From Blastocatellia bacterium (GTDB lineage Bacteria > Acidobacteriota > Blastocatellia > HR10 > J050), in NCBI GenBank assembly GCA_026985075.1, contig JALSQX010000067.1, forward strand, positions 62,001 to 126,000: 64,000 nucleotides of DNA. The letters run 5' to 3'. A program made the position numbers and the translations under genes. Each line of letters begins with the position of its first letter. Position 1 is the stretch's first letter. The notes below the pieces were generated by a model, which saw only the letters and a program-made list of their open reading frames with translations, made no database searches and was not told where the DNA came from. Positions 29,147-37,970 of the stretch are shown piece after piece.

Positions 29147-29920
29147 ATGGATACTGGATTGGCAAACAAGACCGTCGTCATCACCGGAGCGGGAGGTGAA
29201 ATAGGTCGCGAACTCTGCGCCGGATTCGCTCGCGTGGGCGCTCGATTGATTGGCGTGGATAAGATCGATCTTGAGGAAACTGGCCAATATCTGCAGGCGC
29301 TGGCGACGAGTTCTGGCAACTTCGACTGGACGACGGTGACCATCGATCTGGCTTCACCGGCATCGATTCGGGCCGGATGTGAGCGCATTCGGGATGCGTT
29401 CCCGACCATTGACGTTCTGGTGAACAATGCTGCTTTCTATGGTGGTCTGGCGTTCACTCCCATGGAGGCGATTGATATTGAAGAGTGGGATCACGTGTTT
29501 CAGGTTAACGTACGAGGATCCTATCTCATGATCCGCGAACTGCTGCCCGCTCTGAAACGAGCGAAAGGCAAGGTGATTAACTTCGCCTCCGGCTCTGCGC
29601 TCCGGGGTTCGCCGTTCATGTTGCATTATGTGACGTCCAAGGGGGCGATTATTGGTATGACGCGAGCGCTGGCCACGGAGTTGGGCGGATATGGGATTCG
29701 GGTGAACGCTGTGGTGCCCGGTTTGATCGATACGGCGTCTTCGCGCCGTCTCGGCGAAATGTATCCCAAGGTTCTGAAAGCGACAGTTGAGGCGCAGGCT
29801 ATTAAAGAACCTCTGGTGGCCACCGACGTGGTGGGAACCGTCCTTTACCTGGCTTCGGCCTGGAGCGACGCGGTAACGGGACAATTGTTTCTCGTGGATC
29901 GAGGGTTGATCATGCATTAG
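29147..29920 (+). CDS. SDR-family NAD(P)-dependent oxidoreductase
   Basis: 257-residue classical SDR: TGAGGEIGR cofactor loop, NNAA, catalytic Ser in FASGSALRG, YVTSK (YxxxK) and the PG motif AVVPGLIDTA. The end VTGQLFLVDRG resembles FabG-like members. AGGAGG precedes ATG 29147 by 6 bases. Substrate not determinable; neighbours (amidohydrolase, LLM flavoprotein) suggest small-molecule catabolism. Confidence 0.9.
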   Translation: MDTGLANKTVVITGAGGEIGRELCAGFARVGARLIGVDKIDLEETGQYLQALATSSGNFDWTTVTIDLASPASIRAGCERIRDAFPTIDVLVNNAAFYGGLAFTPMEAIDIEEWDHVFQVNVRGSYLMIRELLPALKRAKGKVINFASGSALRGSPFMLHYVTSKGAIIGMTRALATELGGYGIRVNAVVPGLIDTASSRRLGEMYPKVLKATVEAQAIKEPLVATDVVGTVLYLASAWSDAVTGQLFLVDRGLIMH

Positions 29921-30127
29921 CCAGCCCATGCACGAGCTGGCCATGGAATGCGGCCTGCGCCCAGGCGTCCCTCGGTGCCGCGATTATCGCTTCGATCGAC
30001 AGGATGTGCGTCTCTTGAGAAGCACTCGCTGGTCATCGTCATGGAAGTTGACAGAGACCCCGTTCGGTCTCTGTCCGAAGATGCCGTCGGCACTTCGACC
30101 CGGACATCTTTTTTCGGAGGCATTGCG

Positions 30128-30991
30128 ATGAAATTCGGTATCATGTTCTCCAACGCTGGAGCACTGGCGTATCCAAAGAATATGATCGATCTCGTTCAAA
30201 CGGCCGAGCGACTGGGCTTCGAATCCATCTGGACAGTCGAGCACGTAGTCGTGCCTGTCGGATACAAGGCTCGGTATCCTTATAGTGAATCGGGTCGTAT
30301 GCCCGCGCCGGATGATGTTCCCATCGCCGATCCATTCGTTTTCCTCGCCTATGCGGCCGCCCTCACCAAGACGCTCAAATTGGGCACGGGCATCCTGATT
30401 CTCCCCCAACGCCATCCGGCTTATGTGGCCAAAGAGGCAGCCACGCTCGACGTTCTCTCGGGAGGACGCGCCATCCTCGGCGTAGGCATCGGCTGGATGC
30501 GAGACGAATTCGATGCTCTGGGCATTCCATTTGAGGAGCGAGTGGCGCGGACCGAAGAATCCATTCGGGCCATTCGTACGCTGTGGAAATCGAAACCCGA
30601 ACCGTTTGCCGGTCGATTCTTCCGTTGGCGTCCGGTGGAATCCAATCCCAAACCGGTGCAACAACCTGGCGTGCCGATCGTGATTGGAGGGCACGTCGAG
30701 GCTGCGGCGCGCCGGGCGGCGCGACTGGGAGATGGGTTCTTCCCCGCTCGCGGTGATATGGAGCGATTGCCCAAGTTGCTCGCCGCGCTGCGCGATGAGT
30801 GTCAGCGCATTGGCCGTCGTCCGGAGGAAATCGAAATCACCACCGGCGTGCCGCGTCTCACCCTGGATGCCGTGAAGCGCTACGAGGATATGGGAGTTGC
30901 CCGATTGGCGATCTTACCGCCGGGATTTGACCGGGAGACGATCCGGAGGGGACTGGAAACATTCGCCCATACGATCATGGCCAAATGCTGA
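30128..30991 (+). CDS. LLM-class F420/FMN-dependent oxidoreductase
   Basis: 287-residue luciferase-like (LLM) protein. MKFGIMFSN, LGFESIWTVEHVV, LGTGILILPQRHPAYVAKEAATLDVLSGGRAILGVGIGW and PGVPIVIGGHVEAAARRAARLGDGFF are the signatures of the F420-dependent subgroup. Such enzymes transfer hydride from reduced deazaflavin or flavin. GGAGG stands 8 bases before ATG 30128. Confidence 0.88.
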   Translation: MKFGIMFSNAGALAYPKNMIDLVQTAERLGFESIWTVEHVVVPVGYKARYPYSESGRMPAPDDVPIADPFVFLAYAAALTKTLKLGTGILILPQRHPAYVAKEAATLDVLSGGRAILGVGIGWMRDEFDALGIPFEERVARTEESIRAIRTLWKSKPEPFAGRFFRWRPVESNPKPVQQPGVPIVIGGHVEAAARRAARLGDGFFPARGDMERLPKLLAALRDECQRIGRRPEEIEITTGVPRLTLDAVKRYEDMGVARLAILPPGFDRETIRRGLETFAHTIMAKC

Positions 30992-31311
30992 AGGACGTCT
31001 GAGACCTCGTTCCCTATGCATTCCCAGGCGCTGAAGCGAACGATTTCGTTCCACCACGGAGCCGCAGAAAAAGAGAGACGCGATATGGATATATTGCTTC
31101 CTGGTGATGAGATCATTGAAAAATGGAAAGGCGCATGCCGGCTCCAGCCGATACGTTGCCCTTCGAGGCGCAGGATCGCGAGGCCGTCGTTCAAGCGCGC
31201 GTTCCGGGTCGGCTTATGCTGCCCCTCTGACTTGGCCTGAATGACGATGAAATGGCATACTGACAGTCGGAGAATGAAGCGCGTGTAATTCAGAAACAGG
31301 GAGCGAGAGCG
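30992..31311. other. Intergenic, nothing assigned
   Basis: 320 bases with no supported gene; a short open frame ending near 31240 has no recognisable features. No hairpin or promoter stands out. Confidence 0.4.
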
Positions 31312-31815
31312 ATGCTTGGATCAACCTCTATCCCTCATTTTGAGATTCGACCGGCAACGGAAGACGACGTTCCTCTGATTCTCTCATTCATCAAAGAACT
31401 CGCCGAATATGAGCGTCTGGCCGACGAGGTCGTAGCCACGGAAGAGCTTTTACGAGAGTCATTGTTCGGTCCACATCGAGTCGCGGAGGTAGTGATTGGC
31501 TATTACGAGGATGAACCGGTCGGATTTGCCGTGTTCTTTCACAACTTCTCGACGTTCCTCGGGCGTCCCGGTCTCTATCTGGAAGACCTCTATGTGAAAC
31601 CGACCCATCGCGGGAGAGGGTTCGGTCGAGCGATGCTCCGGCATATCGCTCAGATTGCCAGAGAGCGTCGTTGCGGGCGATTGGAGTGGGCCGTGCTCGA
31701 CTGGAACGAACCGGCGATCAATTTCTACAAGAAGCTGGGAGCCGTTCCACTGGATGAATGGACCGTCTACCGTTTGACCGGAGAGGCTCTGGACAAACTG
31801 GCGGGCGAACGGTAA
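31312..31815 (+). CDS. GNAT family N-acetyltransferase
   Basis: 167 residues. FEIRPATEDDVPLILSFIKELAEYERLADEV, LEDLYVKPTHRGRGFGRAML (acetyl-CoA binding Q/R-x-x-G-x-G/A variant: HRGRGFG) and WAVLDWNEPAINFYKKLGA are typical of the diamine/spermidine acetyltransferase-like branch. Transfers acetyl from acetyl-CoA to an amine; substrate unproven. GGAG upstream. Confidence 0.9.
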   Translation: MLGSTSIPHFEIRPATEDDVPLILSFIKELAEYERLADEVVATEELLRESLFGPHRVAEVVIGYYEDEPVGFAVFFHNFSTFLGRPGLYLEDLYVKPTHRGRGFGRAMLRHIAQIARERRCGRLEWAVLDWNEPAINFYKKLGAVPLDEWTVYRLTGEALDKLAGER

Positions 31816-31904
31816 CGGATCAAAAATCCGTCGATCGGGAGCGCACGGGATCACGAACGGAGGATTGAGCTGCCATGTTCTGGACGGAAAACGGAGGAAT
31901 GAAA

Positions 31905-32804
31905 ATGACGTTCTCCCTTGTGGTGCTCTGCACCTCGTTGGTCCTCGGGTGTCGCTCATCGGCTCCGACCGTCGATGAGTATGTCGCCGAGGTGCAGCGG
32001 TGGCATCAACAGCGCATCAGGGAACTCACCAGCCCTGATGGCTGGCTGGCGCTTGCCGGTCTCTTCTGGTTGGAAGAAGGTGAGCAGCGATTCGGCGCTC
32101 ATCCCTCGAACGATATCGTCTTCCCTTCGGGAAAGGCGCCGGACTTCATCGGCTCCTTCATCGTCCATGAGGGAACCGTCGCCGTGAAAATCAATCCCGG
32201 GATCAATGTCCTGCACAATGGAGCACCCATCTGGGCTATGGAACTCCAAACCGATGCTCACGGCGATCCAACGATTCTGACGCTCGGCTCATTGAGCTGG
32301 TACATCATCGAGCGCGATGGCCATCTGGGCGTCCGGTTACGCGATAGTCAGAATCCGCGTTTGAAGGAATTCAAAGGCACCGAGATGTTTCCCATCGATC
32401 GCGCCTGGCGCATTGAAGCGACGTTCGAACCCTTCGAGCAACCGAAGTCGATCGCCGTCCCGACGATTCTCGGGACGGTCACCACCATGACCTCGCCGGG
32501 GAAGCTGACGTTCCGAATCGGTGAGCACACCGTTCGGCTGATCGCTCTGGCCCAATCGGCGAATGATCCTCTGTTCATCATCTTCGCGGATGAGACTAAT
32601 GGTCGAGAGACCTATGGGGCGGGACGATTCCTCTACGTCGATCCGCCGGGAGCCGATGGAAAGACGTTCATCGATTTCAACAAGGCCTACAATCCACCAT
32701 GCGCGTTCACGCCGTATGCGACTTGTCCGCTTCCACCGGAAGGGAACCGACTGCCCGTTCGCGTGACCGCTGGCGAGAAAAAATATGCCGACGCGCACCA
32801 CTGA
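31905..32804 (+). CDS. DUF1684 lipoprotein
   Basis: 299 residues. The signal TFSLVVLCTSLVLGC ends in a lipobox Cys, predicting lipid anchoring. LTSPDGWLALAGLFWLEEGEQRFGA, FIIFADETNGRETYGAGRFLYVD and FNKAYNPPCAFTPYATCPLPPEGNRLPV are the DUF1684 blocks; function unknown. ATG 31905 is 7 bases after GGAGG, whereas the upstream ATGs at 31875 and 31899 are poorly spaced. Confidence 0.87.
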   Translation: MTFSLVVLCTSLVLGCRSSAPTVDEYVAEVQRWHQQRIRELTSPDGWLALAGLFWLEEGEQRFGAHPSNDIVFPSGKAPDFIGSFIVHEGTVAVKINPGINVLHNGAPIWAMELQTDAHGDPTILTLGSLSWYIIERDGHLGVRLRDSQNPRLKEFKGTEMFPIDRAWRIEATFEPFEQPKSIAVPTILGTVTTMTSPGKLTFRIGEHTVRLIALAQSANDPLFIIFADETNGRETYGAGRFLYVDPPGADGKTFIDFNKAYNPPCAFTPYATCPLPPEGNRLPVRVTAGEKKYADAHH

Positions 32805-32977
32805 CGAGGTCCATTCCGAAGAGCGAACTGCAGCTCACTGATCGGCGGAGGCGCTGATGGAGGGTATGAATGGCTCTTCGATAAAGCGGTCCATTCGCGT
32901 GGCAGAGAGGGGCTCTCTCCGCCTCGGCCCGATCGGGCGGTGAGGACGTCGCTGAGGCGTTCACGGAAGGAGGGATC

Positions 32978-33130
32978 ATGAATCGGAGAGAGGTCGCCAA
33001 ATCAGGCATCAGTTTCGGCACGGCGTTGGCCATCGTCATCTCGTGGACGACGCACAAGTCCATTCTGTGGGCCATCATCCATGGTCTGCTTTCCTGGCTT
33101 TACGTGATCTACTATGCGTTGATCCGATGA
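32978..33130 (+). CDS. Small membrane protein, 50 residues
   Basis: A short gene starting at ATG 32978 with GGAGG 5 bases upstream. It encodes a basic start (MNRREVAKSG) and one or two hydrophobic stretches (ISFGTALAIVISW and ILWAIIHGLLSWLYVIYYAL), ending in LIR. It looks like a one- or two-span inner-membrane protein. The family has no function that I know of. It sits alone between DUF1684 and the restriction-modification cassette, with that cassette's promoter directly after its stop. Confidence 0.7.
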   Translation: MNRREVAKSGISFGTALAIVISWTTHKSILWAIIHGLLSWLYVIYYALIR

Positions 33131-33140
33131 ATCATCCATC

Positions 33141-33169
33141 TTGATCCTGCGCCATTAGCAACTTATATT
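33141..33169 (+). promoter_or_regulatory. Promoter of the restriction-modification operon
   Basis: TTGATC (33141-33146) and TATATT (33164-33169) are separated by exactly 17 bases, a good sigma-70 match. Expected transcription start is near 33176, about 33 bases before the methyltransferase ATG. Confidence 0.6.
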
Positions 33170-33188
33170 CTTACTCGTCATGAGTAAG
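33170..33188. promoter_or_regulatory. Inverted repeat overlapping the R-M transcription start, possible operator
   Basis: CTTACTC (33170-33176) and GAGTAAG (33182-33188) are perfect 7-base arms around GTCAT. The site begins right after the -10 box, where a bound protein would block transcription. Many type II R-M systems regulate their own expression this way, through the methyltransferase or a controller protein; no controller gene is seen here. Confidence 0.5.
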
Positions 33189-33208
33189 ATACACGGGGGC
33201 ATGGGCCT

Positions 33209-34636
33209 ATGATGCGGAATCGCCAACTTCATCTCTTCGAACGTCAGGACGAGGCTGAGTCACGAGATGCGAGTCTGGAGAGTCTCCTCTCCCAGGATCT
33301 GGATTTCCACAGTGAAACTGGGGCCTATGCCTCGCATGACTTTCATCCTTTCCCTGCTAAGTTCCCTCCTCAATTGCCACATAAATTTATTACCGCGTTA
33401 ACATCGCCTGGTGAGATCGTCCTTGATCCCATGATGGGATCCGGAACAACTGTCCTGGAAGCTTTTCTCTGCGGGCGACAAGGGATTGGTATTGATATTG
33501 ATCCTCTCGCACTGAAGATCTCGAGCGTCAAGGCGACTCCGCTCAATGTGAAACATGTGCTCGAAATGGGACATGAGATATTGAAGCGAGCGAGGATTGC
33601 GGTCACCCAGGAGCGATCCGATCTGAAAACCAAACTGGAGAAGCGATGGGATCACCGGACCCGACAATTCGTCGATTACTGGTTCACGCGCGACACGCAA
33701 CTGGAATTAATGGCTCTCATCAACGAGATTGAGAAGATTCCAGATGTCGTGATGAAACGCTTCTTCGAAGTCGTTTTTTCCGGGATTATCATCACCAAAT
33801 CGGGTGGTGTCTCACTCGCCCTCGACCTGGCTCATACAAGACCTCACCGTGCCAAAGTCGTTCTAAAGGCCACACCGATGAAGCGCACAAATAATGCCGC
33901 CGATGCATCCTCCCGGCGACACCGGCACGAGACGAAGATGCTGCGCTCGGCTCTTTTGGAATTCGAAAGGCGATTCAAACAGAATCTCGGTGGACTGGTT
34001 AAACTTGCACAATCCAGTCTGCTTCCTCGCTTCCTTTACGGGAACGCGCAGGACCTTCCTCTGCTCGACGCCTCGGTCGATCTCATCGTTACCTCTCCGC
34101 CCTACGCTTCGAATGCCATTGATTATATGCGCGCTCACAAGTTCTCTCTCGTTTGGATGGGATATTCCATTGATGAGCTCGGTCGGAAGCGAAAAGAATA
34201 TATTGGTGGCGAAGCGACAACGGACTTCCAATTCGAAGAGCTTCCTCACGCCACGGCGAAAGTGGTTGCTGATATCGCCGATCGCGATCGAAAGAAAGGG
34301 CGCGCGCTCCATCGATACTACTCCGAAATGACCCGGATCTTACGGGAAATGTATCGCGTGCTGAGACCGGGGAAAATAGCCATCGTGATCATAGGAAGCT
34401 CGGTGATGAGGGGGAGAGACACTGAAACGCCCATGTGTCTGGCGGAGATTGGTCGAGCTCTCGGTTTCCACGTCCCCAAAATCGGCATCCGTCAACTGGA
34501 TCGTGATCGGCGGATGATGCCTGTTGGTTCTCGACCGAACCTCAACTCACCAATTCAGCAGCGAATGCATGAAGAATATGTGATTGGGTTCCGCAAACCC
34601 GACATCCTATCAACGCATCCACGAAGACGGCGATGA
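33209..34636 (+). CDS. Type II DNA methyltransferase (N4-cytosine/N6-adenine class)
   Basis: 475 residues. The AdoMet site is DPMMGSGTTVLEAFLCGRQGIGIDIDPLAL (motif I and II) and the catalytic motif IV is VTSPPYASNAIDY, so the target is an exocyclic amino group. VLRPGKIAIVIIGSS forms a later conserved strand. Motif I precedes motif IV. FHPFPAKFPPQLPHKFI upstream is a conserved motif X-like start. It protects DNA against the restriction enzyme encoded next, with which it overlaps by 4 bases (ATGA at 34633). Base composition is AT-richer than neighbours, consistent with transfer. Confidence 0.88.
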   Translation: MMRNRQLHLFERQDEAESRDASLESLLSQDLDFHSETGAYASHDFHPFPAKFPPQLPHKFITALTSPGEIVLDPMMGSGTTVLEAFLCGRQGIGIDIDPLALKISSVKATPLNVKHVLEMGHEILKRARIAVTQERSDLKTKLEKRWDHRTRQFVDYWFTRDTQLELMALINEIEKIPDVVMKRFFEVVFSGIIITKSGGVSLALDLAHTRPHRAKVVLKATPMKRTNNAADASSRRHRHETKMLRSALLEFERRFKQNLGGLVKLAQSSLLPRFLYGNAQDLPLLDASVDLIVTSPPYASNAIDYMRAHKFSLVWMGYSIDELGRKRKEYIGGEATTDFQFEELPHATAKVVADIADRDRKKGRALHRYYSEMTRILREMYRVLRPGKIAIVIIGSSVMRGRDTETPMCLAEIGRALGFHVPKIGIRQLDRDRRMMPVGSRPNLNSPIQQRMHEEYVIGFRKPDILSTHPRRRR

Positions 34637-35517
34637 AAAGAGCAATGAGCATCAAAGACCTTCGAACAGAGTATCATCGGCGAATTTGCAAAGAGATCAT
34701 CAGAATCAGGGGGGATAGAGAGAGTGAATCCTCATACCCTAATTTTGCCGATGGGAGCAGTAAATCTAGTAGAGACATCGCGTGGCGTATGCTTCGTTAT
34801 CTGGAGTACAAGGACAACGAGCATCGTAAGCCGATCAAGGAGCAAAGGGTCGGCGATCTTTTTGAGGAAATCACCAAAGACTTCCTAGAAAGTGCTTTTG
34901 AGCGGCTTCAACATCTTCGCCCAGGGAGCTGGATCTACTCCACGGTGAGGACATCAATCTCGAGTTTCAACCAATACGAGCATCTGGCTCACTTAGAAGT
35001 GACGGTCAAACAAGATAAGGAGCTCGCTTCGGTGCTTGGTAGGGACTATATTATCAAACCCGACATCGTGATTGGGAGACAGCCGGTCTCAGATAAAGAA
35101 GTGAACCGCCGAGAAAGATTGATCGCTAAGACAGATGATATCGCTCGGTTGACGCCCCTTCGAAAACGGAACTATAAGGAGCCTCGCCCGATCTTACACG
35201 CCAGTATTTCCTGTAAGTGGACGATTCGCAGCGACCGATCACAGAACACACGTACTGAAGCCCTTAATCTCATCCGAAATCGAAAAGGTCCCTTACCGCA
35301 TATTGTAGCTGTGACTGCTGAGCCTCTTCCCACACGCATCGCGAGCCTCGCACTGGGCACTGGTGATCTGGATTGTGTTTATCACTTTGCACTTCTGGAA
35401 TTAGAGAAGGCGTTGAACGACCTTGATAACGCCGATCAATGCGACATGCTCAACATGTTAATCGAAGGGCGGCGCCTGCGCGATATCAGTGACCTCCCTT
35501 TTGACTTGGCGATTTGA
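34633..35517 (+). CDS. Type II restriction endonuclease, NgoMIV family
   Basis: 294 residues. The block LHASISCKWTIRSDRSQNTRTEALNLIRNRKGPLPHIVAVTAEPLPTRIASLALGTGDLDCVYHFAL is the hallmark of NgoMIV-type enzymes; the upstream Asp in IIKPDIVIG and SCK supply the PD...(S/T)xK metal-binding core. NgoMIV itself cuts GCCGGC; whether this enzyme shares that site is not provable here. Translationally coupled to the methyltransferase. AT-rich codons (for example around 34740-34780) differ from the GC-rich neighbours. Confidence 0.85.
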   Translation: MKRAMSIKDLRTEYHRRICKEIIRIRGDRESESSYPNFADGSSKSSRDIAWRMLRYLEYKDNEHRKPIKEQRVGDLFEEITKDFLESAFERLQHLRPGSWIYSTVRTSISSFNQYEHLAHLEVTVKQDKELASVLGRDYIIKPDIVIGRQPVSDKEVNRRERLIAKTDDIARLTPLRKRNYKEPRPILHASISCKWTIRSDRSQNTRTEALNLIRNRKGPLPHIVAVTAEPLPTRIASLALGTGDLDCVYHFALLELEKALNDLDNADQCDMLNMLIEGRRLRDISDLPFDLAI

Positions 35518-35698
35518 GGGTCAATCTTGAAGAAGGCCGATAGGACGCTTCTCGCAGCCTGCACCCCCGGGGCGGCCTGTTTCCTACTGTGAATCCTCCT
35601 ATCTGAAGCTCCATCAGCGTCCCCGTCTAGCCAACACTGTAATGAGATGATAGACTCTAGCTCTTGATACATGAACCTATCCATCCTGAGGATCAACG

Positions 35699-36457
35699 AT
35701 GATTCATCGCGAATACCGTGATTCAGTGACCATTTTGCGCATGGAACGAGGCAAGGTCAATGCCATCGATACGGAGTTGTTCATCGAGCTCATCGATGCA
35801 TTCGACGAAGTCGAACAATCGCCCGCCAAAGCCGTCGTGTTCACGGGAGCGGGACGAGCGTTCTCGGCCGGCGTCGATTTATTCCGCGTCCTGGAGGGCG
35901 GCCGGACCTATCTGGAAACCTTTTTGAGATCACTGACTGATGCCGCCGGACGAATATTCATGTTCCCCAAACCAGTAGTGGCGGCGATTAACGGCCACGC
36001 CATCGCCGGAGCCTGCATCTTGGCATGCGCCTGCGATTATCGGATCATGGCGGAAGGATCGGGCAAAATCGGCGTGCCGGAACTCCGGGTCGGCGTCCCC
36101 TACCCCGCCCTGGCGCTGGAGATCCTTCGATTCGCCGTCGCCCGGTCTCGCCTTCAGGAATTAATGTACACGGGTAACACGTATTCGCCAGAAGGAGCCC
36201 TTGAACGTGGACTCATCGATGAAATCGTCCGTCCGGATCGATTGCTCGATCGCGCCTGCGAACTGGCCGAGCAATTTGGCGCTATTCCTCACCGAGCCTT
36301 CCAACTGGCCAAGCAACAACTCCGCCGACCGACCTGGGAGCGATTCAATCAGTACGCCCAGGACATCGATCCGGAGGTCCTTGATCTGTGGTCATCCCCC
36401 GATACGCAGGCGGCCATCCGGCAGTATCTCGAACGAACCATCGGGAAGAGCGGATGA
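35699..36457 (+). CDS. Enoyl-CoA hydratase/isomerase family protein
   Basis: 252-residue crotonase. VFTGAGRAFSAGVDLFRVL and PVVAAINGHAIAGACILACACDYRIMAE hold the CoA-thioester oxyanion hole; FRFGVPEL is replaced by GKIGVPELRVGVPYP. The catalytic Glu positions are not the classical hydratase pair (ACILACACDYR rather than GCELAMMCD), so the exact reaction is uncertain. It follows the restriction-modification cassette after 180 bases. Confidence 0.88.
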   Translation: MIHREYRDSVTILRMERGKVNAIDTELFIELIDAFDEVEQSPAKAVVFTGAGRAFSAGVDLFRVLEGGRTYLETFLRSLTDAAGRIFMFPKPVVAAINGHAIAGACILACACDYRIMAEGSGKIGVPELRVGVPYPALALEILRFAVARSRLQELMYTGNTYSPEGALERGLIDEIVRPDRLLDRACELAEQFGAIPHRAFQLAKQQLRRPTWERFNQYAQDIDPEVLDLWSSPDTQAAIRQYLERTIGKSG

Positions 36458-36518
36458 CCGATGTCTTCTGAATCCGAGATGGAGACGGTCAGCTTGAGCA
36501 AGAGGAGGATGAGACGCC

Positions 36519-37022
36519 ATGGCATTGAACGCAGGGGATCGAGCCCCTCATTTCACGCTCCCGGACCAACGCGGCAAACGGCATAAGCTCTCGTCGTACA
36601 GGGGGAAGTGGGTCCTGCTCTATTTCTATCCCAAAGACGACACGCCGGGCTGCACCAAGGAAGCCTGCGCGCTGCGCGATCATATGGCCGCGTTCGAGAA
36701 GCTCAACGTCGCCATCCTGGGAGTGAGCGTCGATCCCATCAAGAGTCACGCCCGATTCGCCGAGAAATACAAGCTCCCCTTCCCCCTCCTATCGGATGAA
36801 AACAAACAGGTCGTCAACCTCTATGGCGTGTGGGGGAAGAAGACGTTCATGGGGCGAGAATATGAGGGCACGCATCGCATGTCGTTCCTCATCGATCCTC
36901 AAGGGAAGATCGCCAAAGTCTATTCCAAAGTCAAACCGGCGGAACACGCCGAGGAGGTTCTCAACGATGTCCGTGAGCTCCTCTCATCCCAACGATCATC
37001 CTCTGTCACACGGCGTTCGTGA
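36519..37022 (+). CDS. bcp: Thioredoxin-dependent peroxiredoxin (Bcp/PrxQ)
   Basis: 167 residues. FYPKDDTPGCTKEACALRD has the peroxidatic Cys (C in PGCT) and a resolving Cys five residues later, the PrxQ arrangement. Reduces hydroperoxides with thioredoxin in the cytoplasm. AGGAGG lies 10 bases before the ATG. It is followed closely by msrB, making an oxidative-repair pair. Confidence 0.94.
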   Translation: MALNAGDRAPHFTLPDQRGKRHKLSSYRGKWVLLYFYPKDDTPGCTKEACALRDHMAAFEKLNVAILGVSVDPIKSHARFAEKYKLPFPLLSDENKQVVNLYGVWGKKTFMGREYEGTHRMSFLIDPQGKIAKVYSKVKPAEHAEEVLNDVRELLSSQRSSSVTRRS

Positions 37023-37106
37023 AACGGTCTCCTGTACCGATGACGCTCAGGGTGCAGGACTTCCGGTGATGCTCATGGGCTCGGGCCTTGCGCCATTGAG
37101 GGTCCT

Positions 37107-37655
37107 ATGACCACCGACCGACGATGGCACACATACGTGATGTTGATCCTTCTGCTCGCCGCAGGCCAATCCTTCGGCTGCACCGATGCGGAGGAATCGA
37201 ATCAACGGGTCCATGCGCTCTCCGAGAGTGCCCATCAATCTCATCGGGAGGATGTAATCATGCCCGACAAAATCATCAAAAGCGATGAAGAGTGGCGTCG
37301 GTTGCTCACTCCCGAGCAGTATGCGGTCACGCGGAAAAAAGGAACGGAACCGCCGTTCACCGGCGCTTATTACAACTTCAAGGGGAAAGGCATCTACAAG
37401 TGCGTGTGTTGCGGCAACGAGTTATTCAGTTCAGAGGCGAAATTCGATTCTGGCACCGGTTGGCCGAGCTTCTGGGAGCCCATTTCCAAGGAGGCCATCC
37501 GTGAAGCAGTGGACGTCAGTTGGGGGATGGTCCGCACGGAAGTTCTCTGTAACCGTTGCGATGCCCACCTCGGTCATGTTTTCGATGATGGGCCGCCTCC
37601 CACCGGTCTCCGCTACTGCATCAATTCGGTGGCCCTTCAGTTTGAAGAACGATAG
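37107..37655 (+). CDS. msrB: Peptide-methionine (R)-S-oxide reductase MsrB
   Basis: 182 residues from ATG 37107. Catalytic RYCINS near the C-terminus, zinc-binding CVCC and CNRC pairs, and SGTGWPSFW are all intact. The first 25 residues ([14 protein letters not shown]) look like an export or lipoprotein signal. A second ATG at 37260 ([14 protein letters not shown]) has GGAGG 8 bases upstream and would give a cytoplasmic 131-residue enzyme of normal size. Both starts have ribosome-binding sequences, so two forms may be made. Reduces methionine-R-sulfoxide in damaged proteins. Confidence 0.93.
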   Translation: MTTDRRWHTYVMLILLLAAGQSFGCTDAEESNQRVHALSESAHQSHREDVIMPDKIIKSDEEWRRLLTPEQYAVTRKKGTEPPFTGAYYNFKGKGIYKCVCCGNELFSSEAKFDSGTGWPSFWEPISKEAIREAVDVSWGMVRTEVLCNRCDAHLGHVFDDGPPPTGLRYCINSVALQFEER

Positions 37656-37970
37656 TCATTCGCGGGCGGCGCCGTAACATATCCTGACCAACGTTTCCCG
37701 AACCTATACCGGGTCGCCATCGAGACGCGCGGCCGTTTGACGGGCGTTCGATCATCTCTCGTGGGCTCAGTCGATGACGAAGATGCCGGCCACGCGCGTG
37801 CTCAACGGGGCGTCGGAGCCCGCCAGGCTCACTCCAGCCTTGATCATGGAGATGAATGGCCGTATATTCACACTTCTCGGGGGAGCAGTCGAAGTCAGAT
37901 CCTCACCAAGGCAGGAGTAACGATCAATGCCCATAGCGATGAACAACTCCCGCTCAATGGAGGAGGCCTT

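Noticed and set aside
33209-35517. Avoidance of GCCGGC, the NgoMIV site, as proof of specificity
   Set aside because: GCCGGC is present at several places (for example 2016-2021, 7178-7183, 27415-27420), so the window does not show avoidance. A resident methylase would protect such sites in any case.
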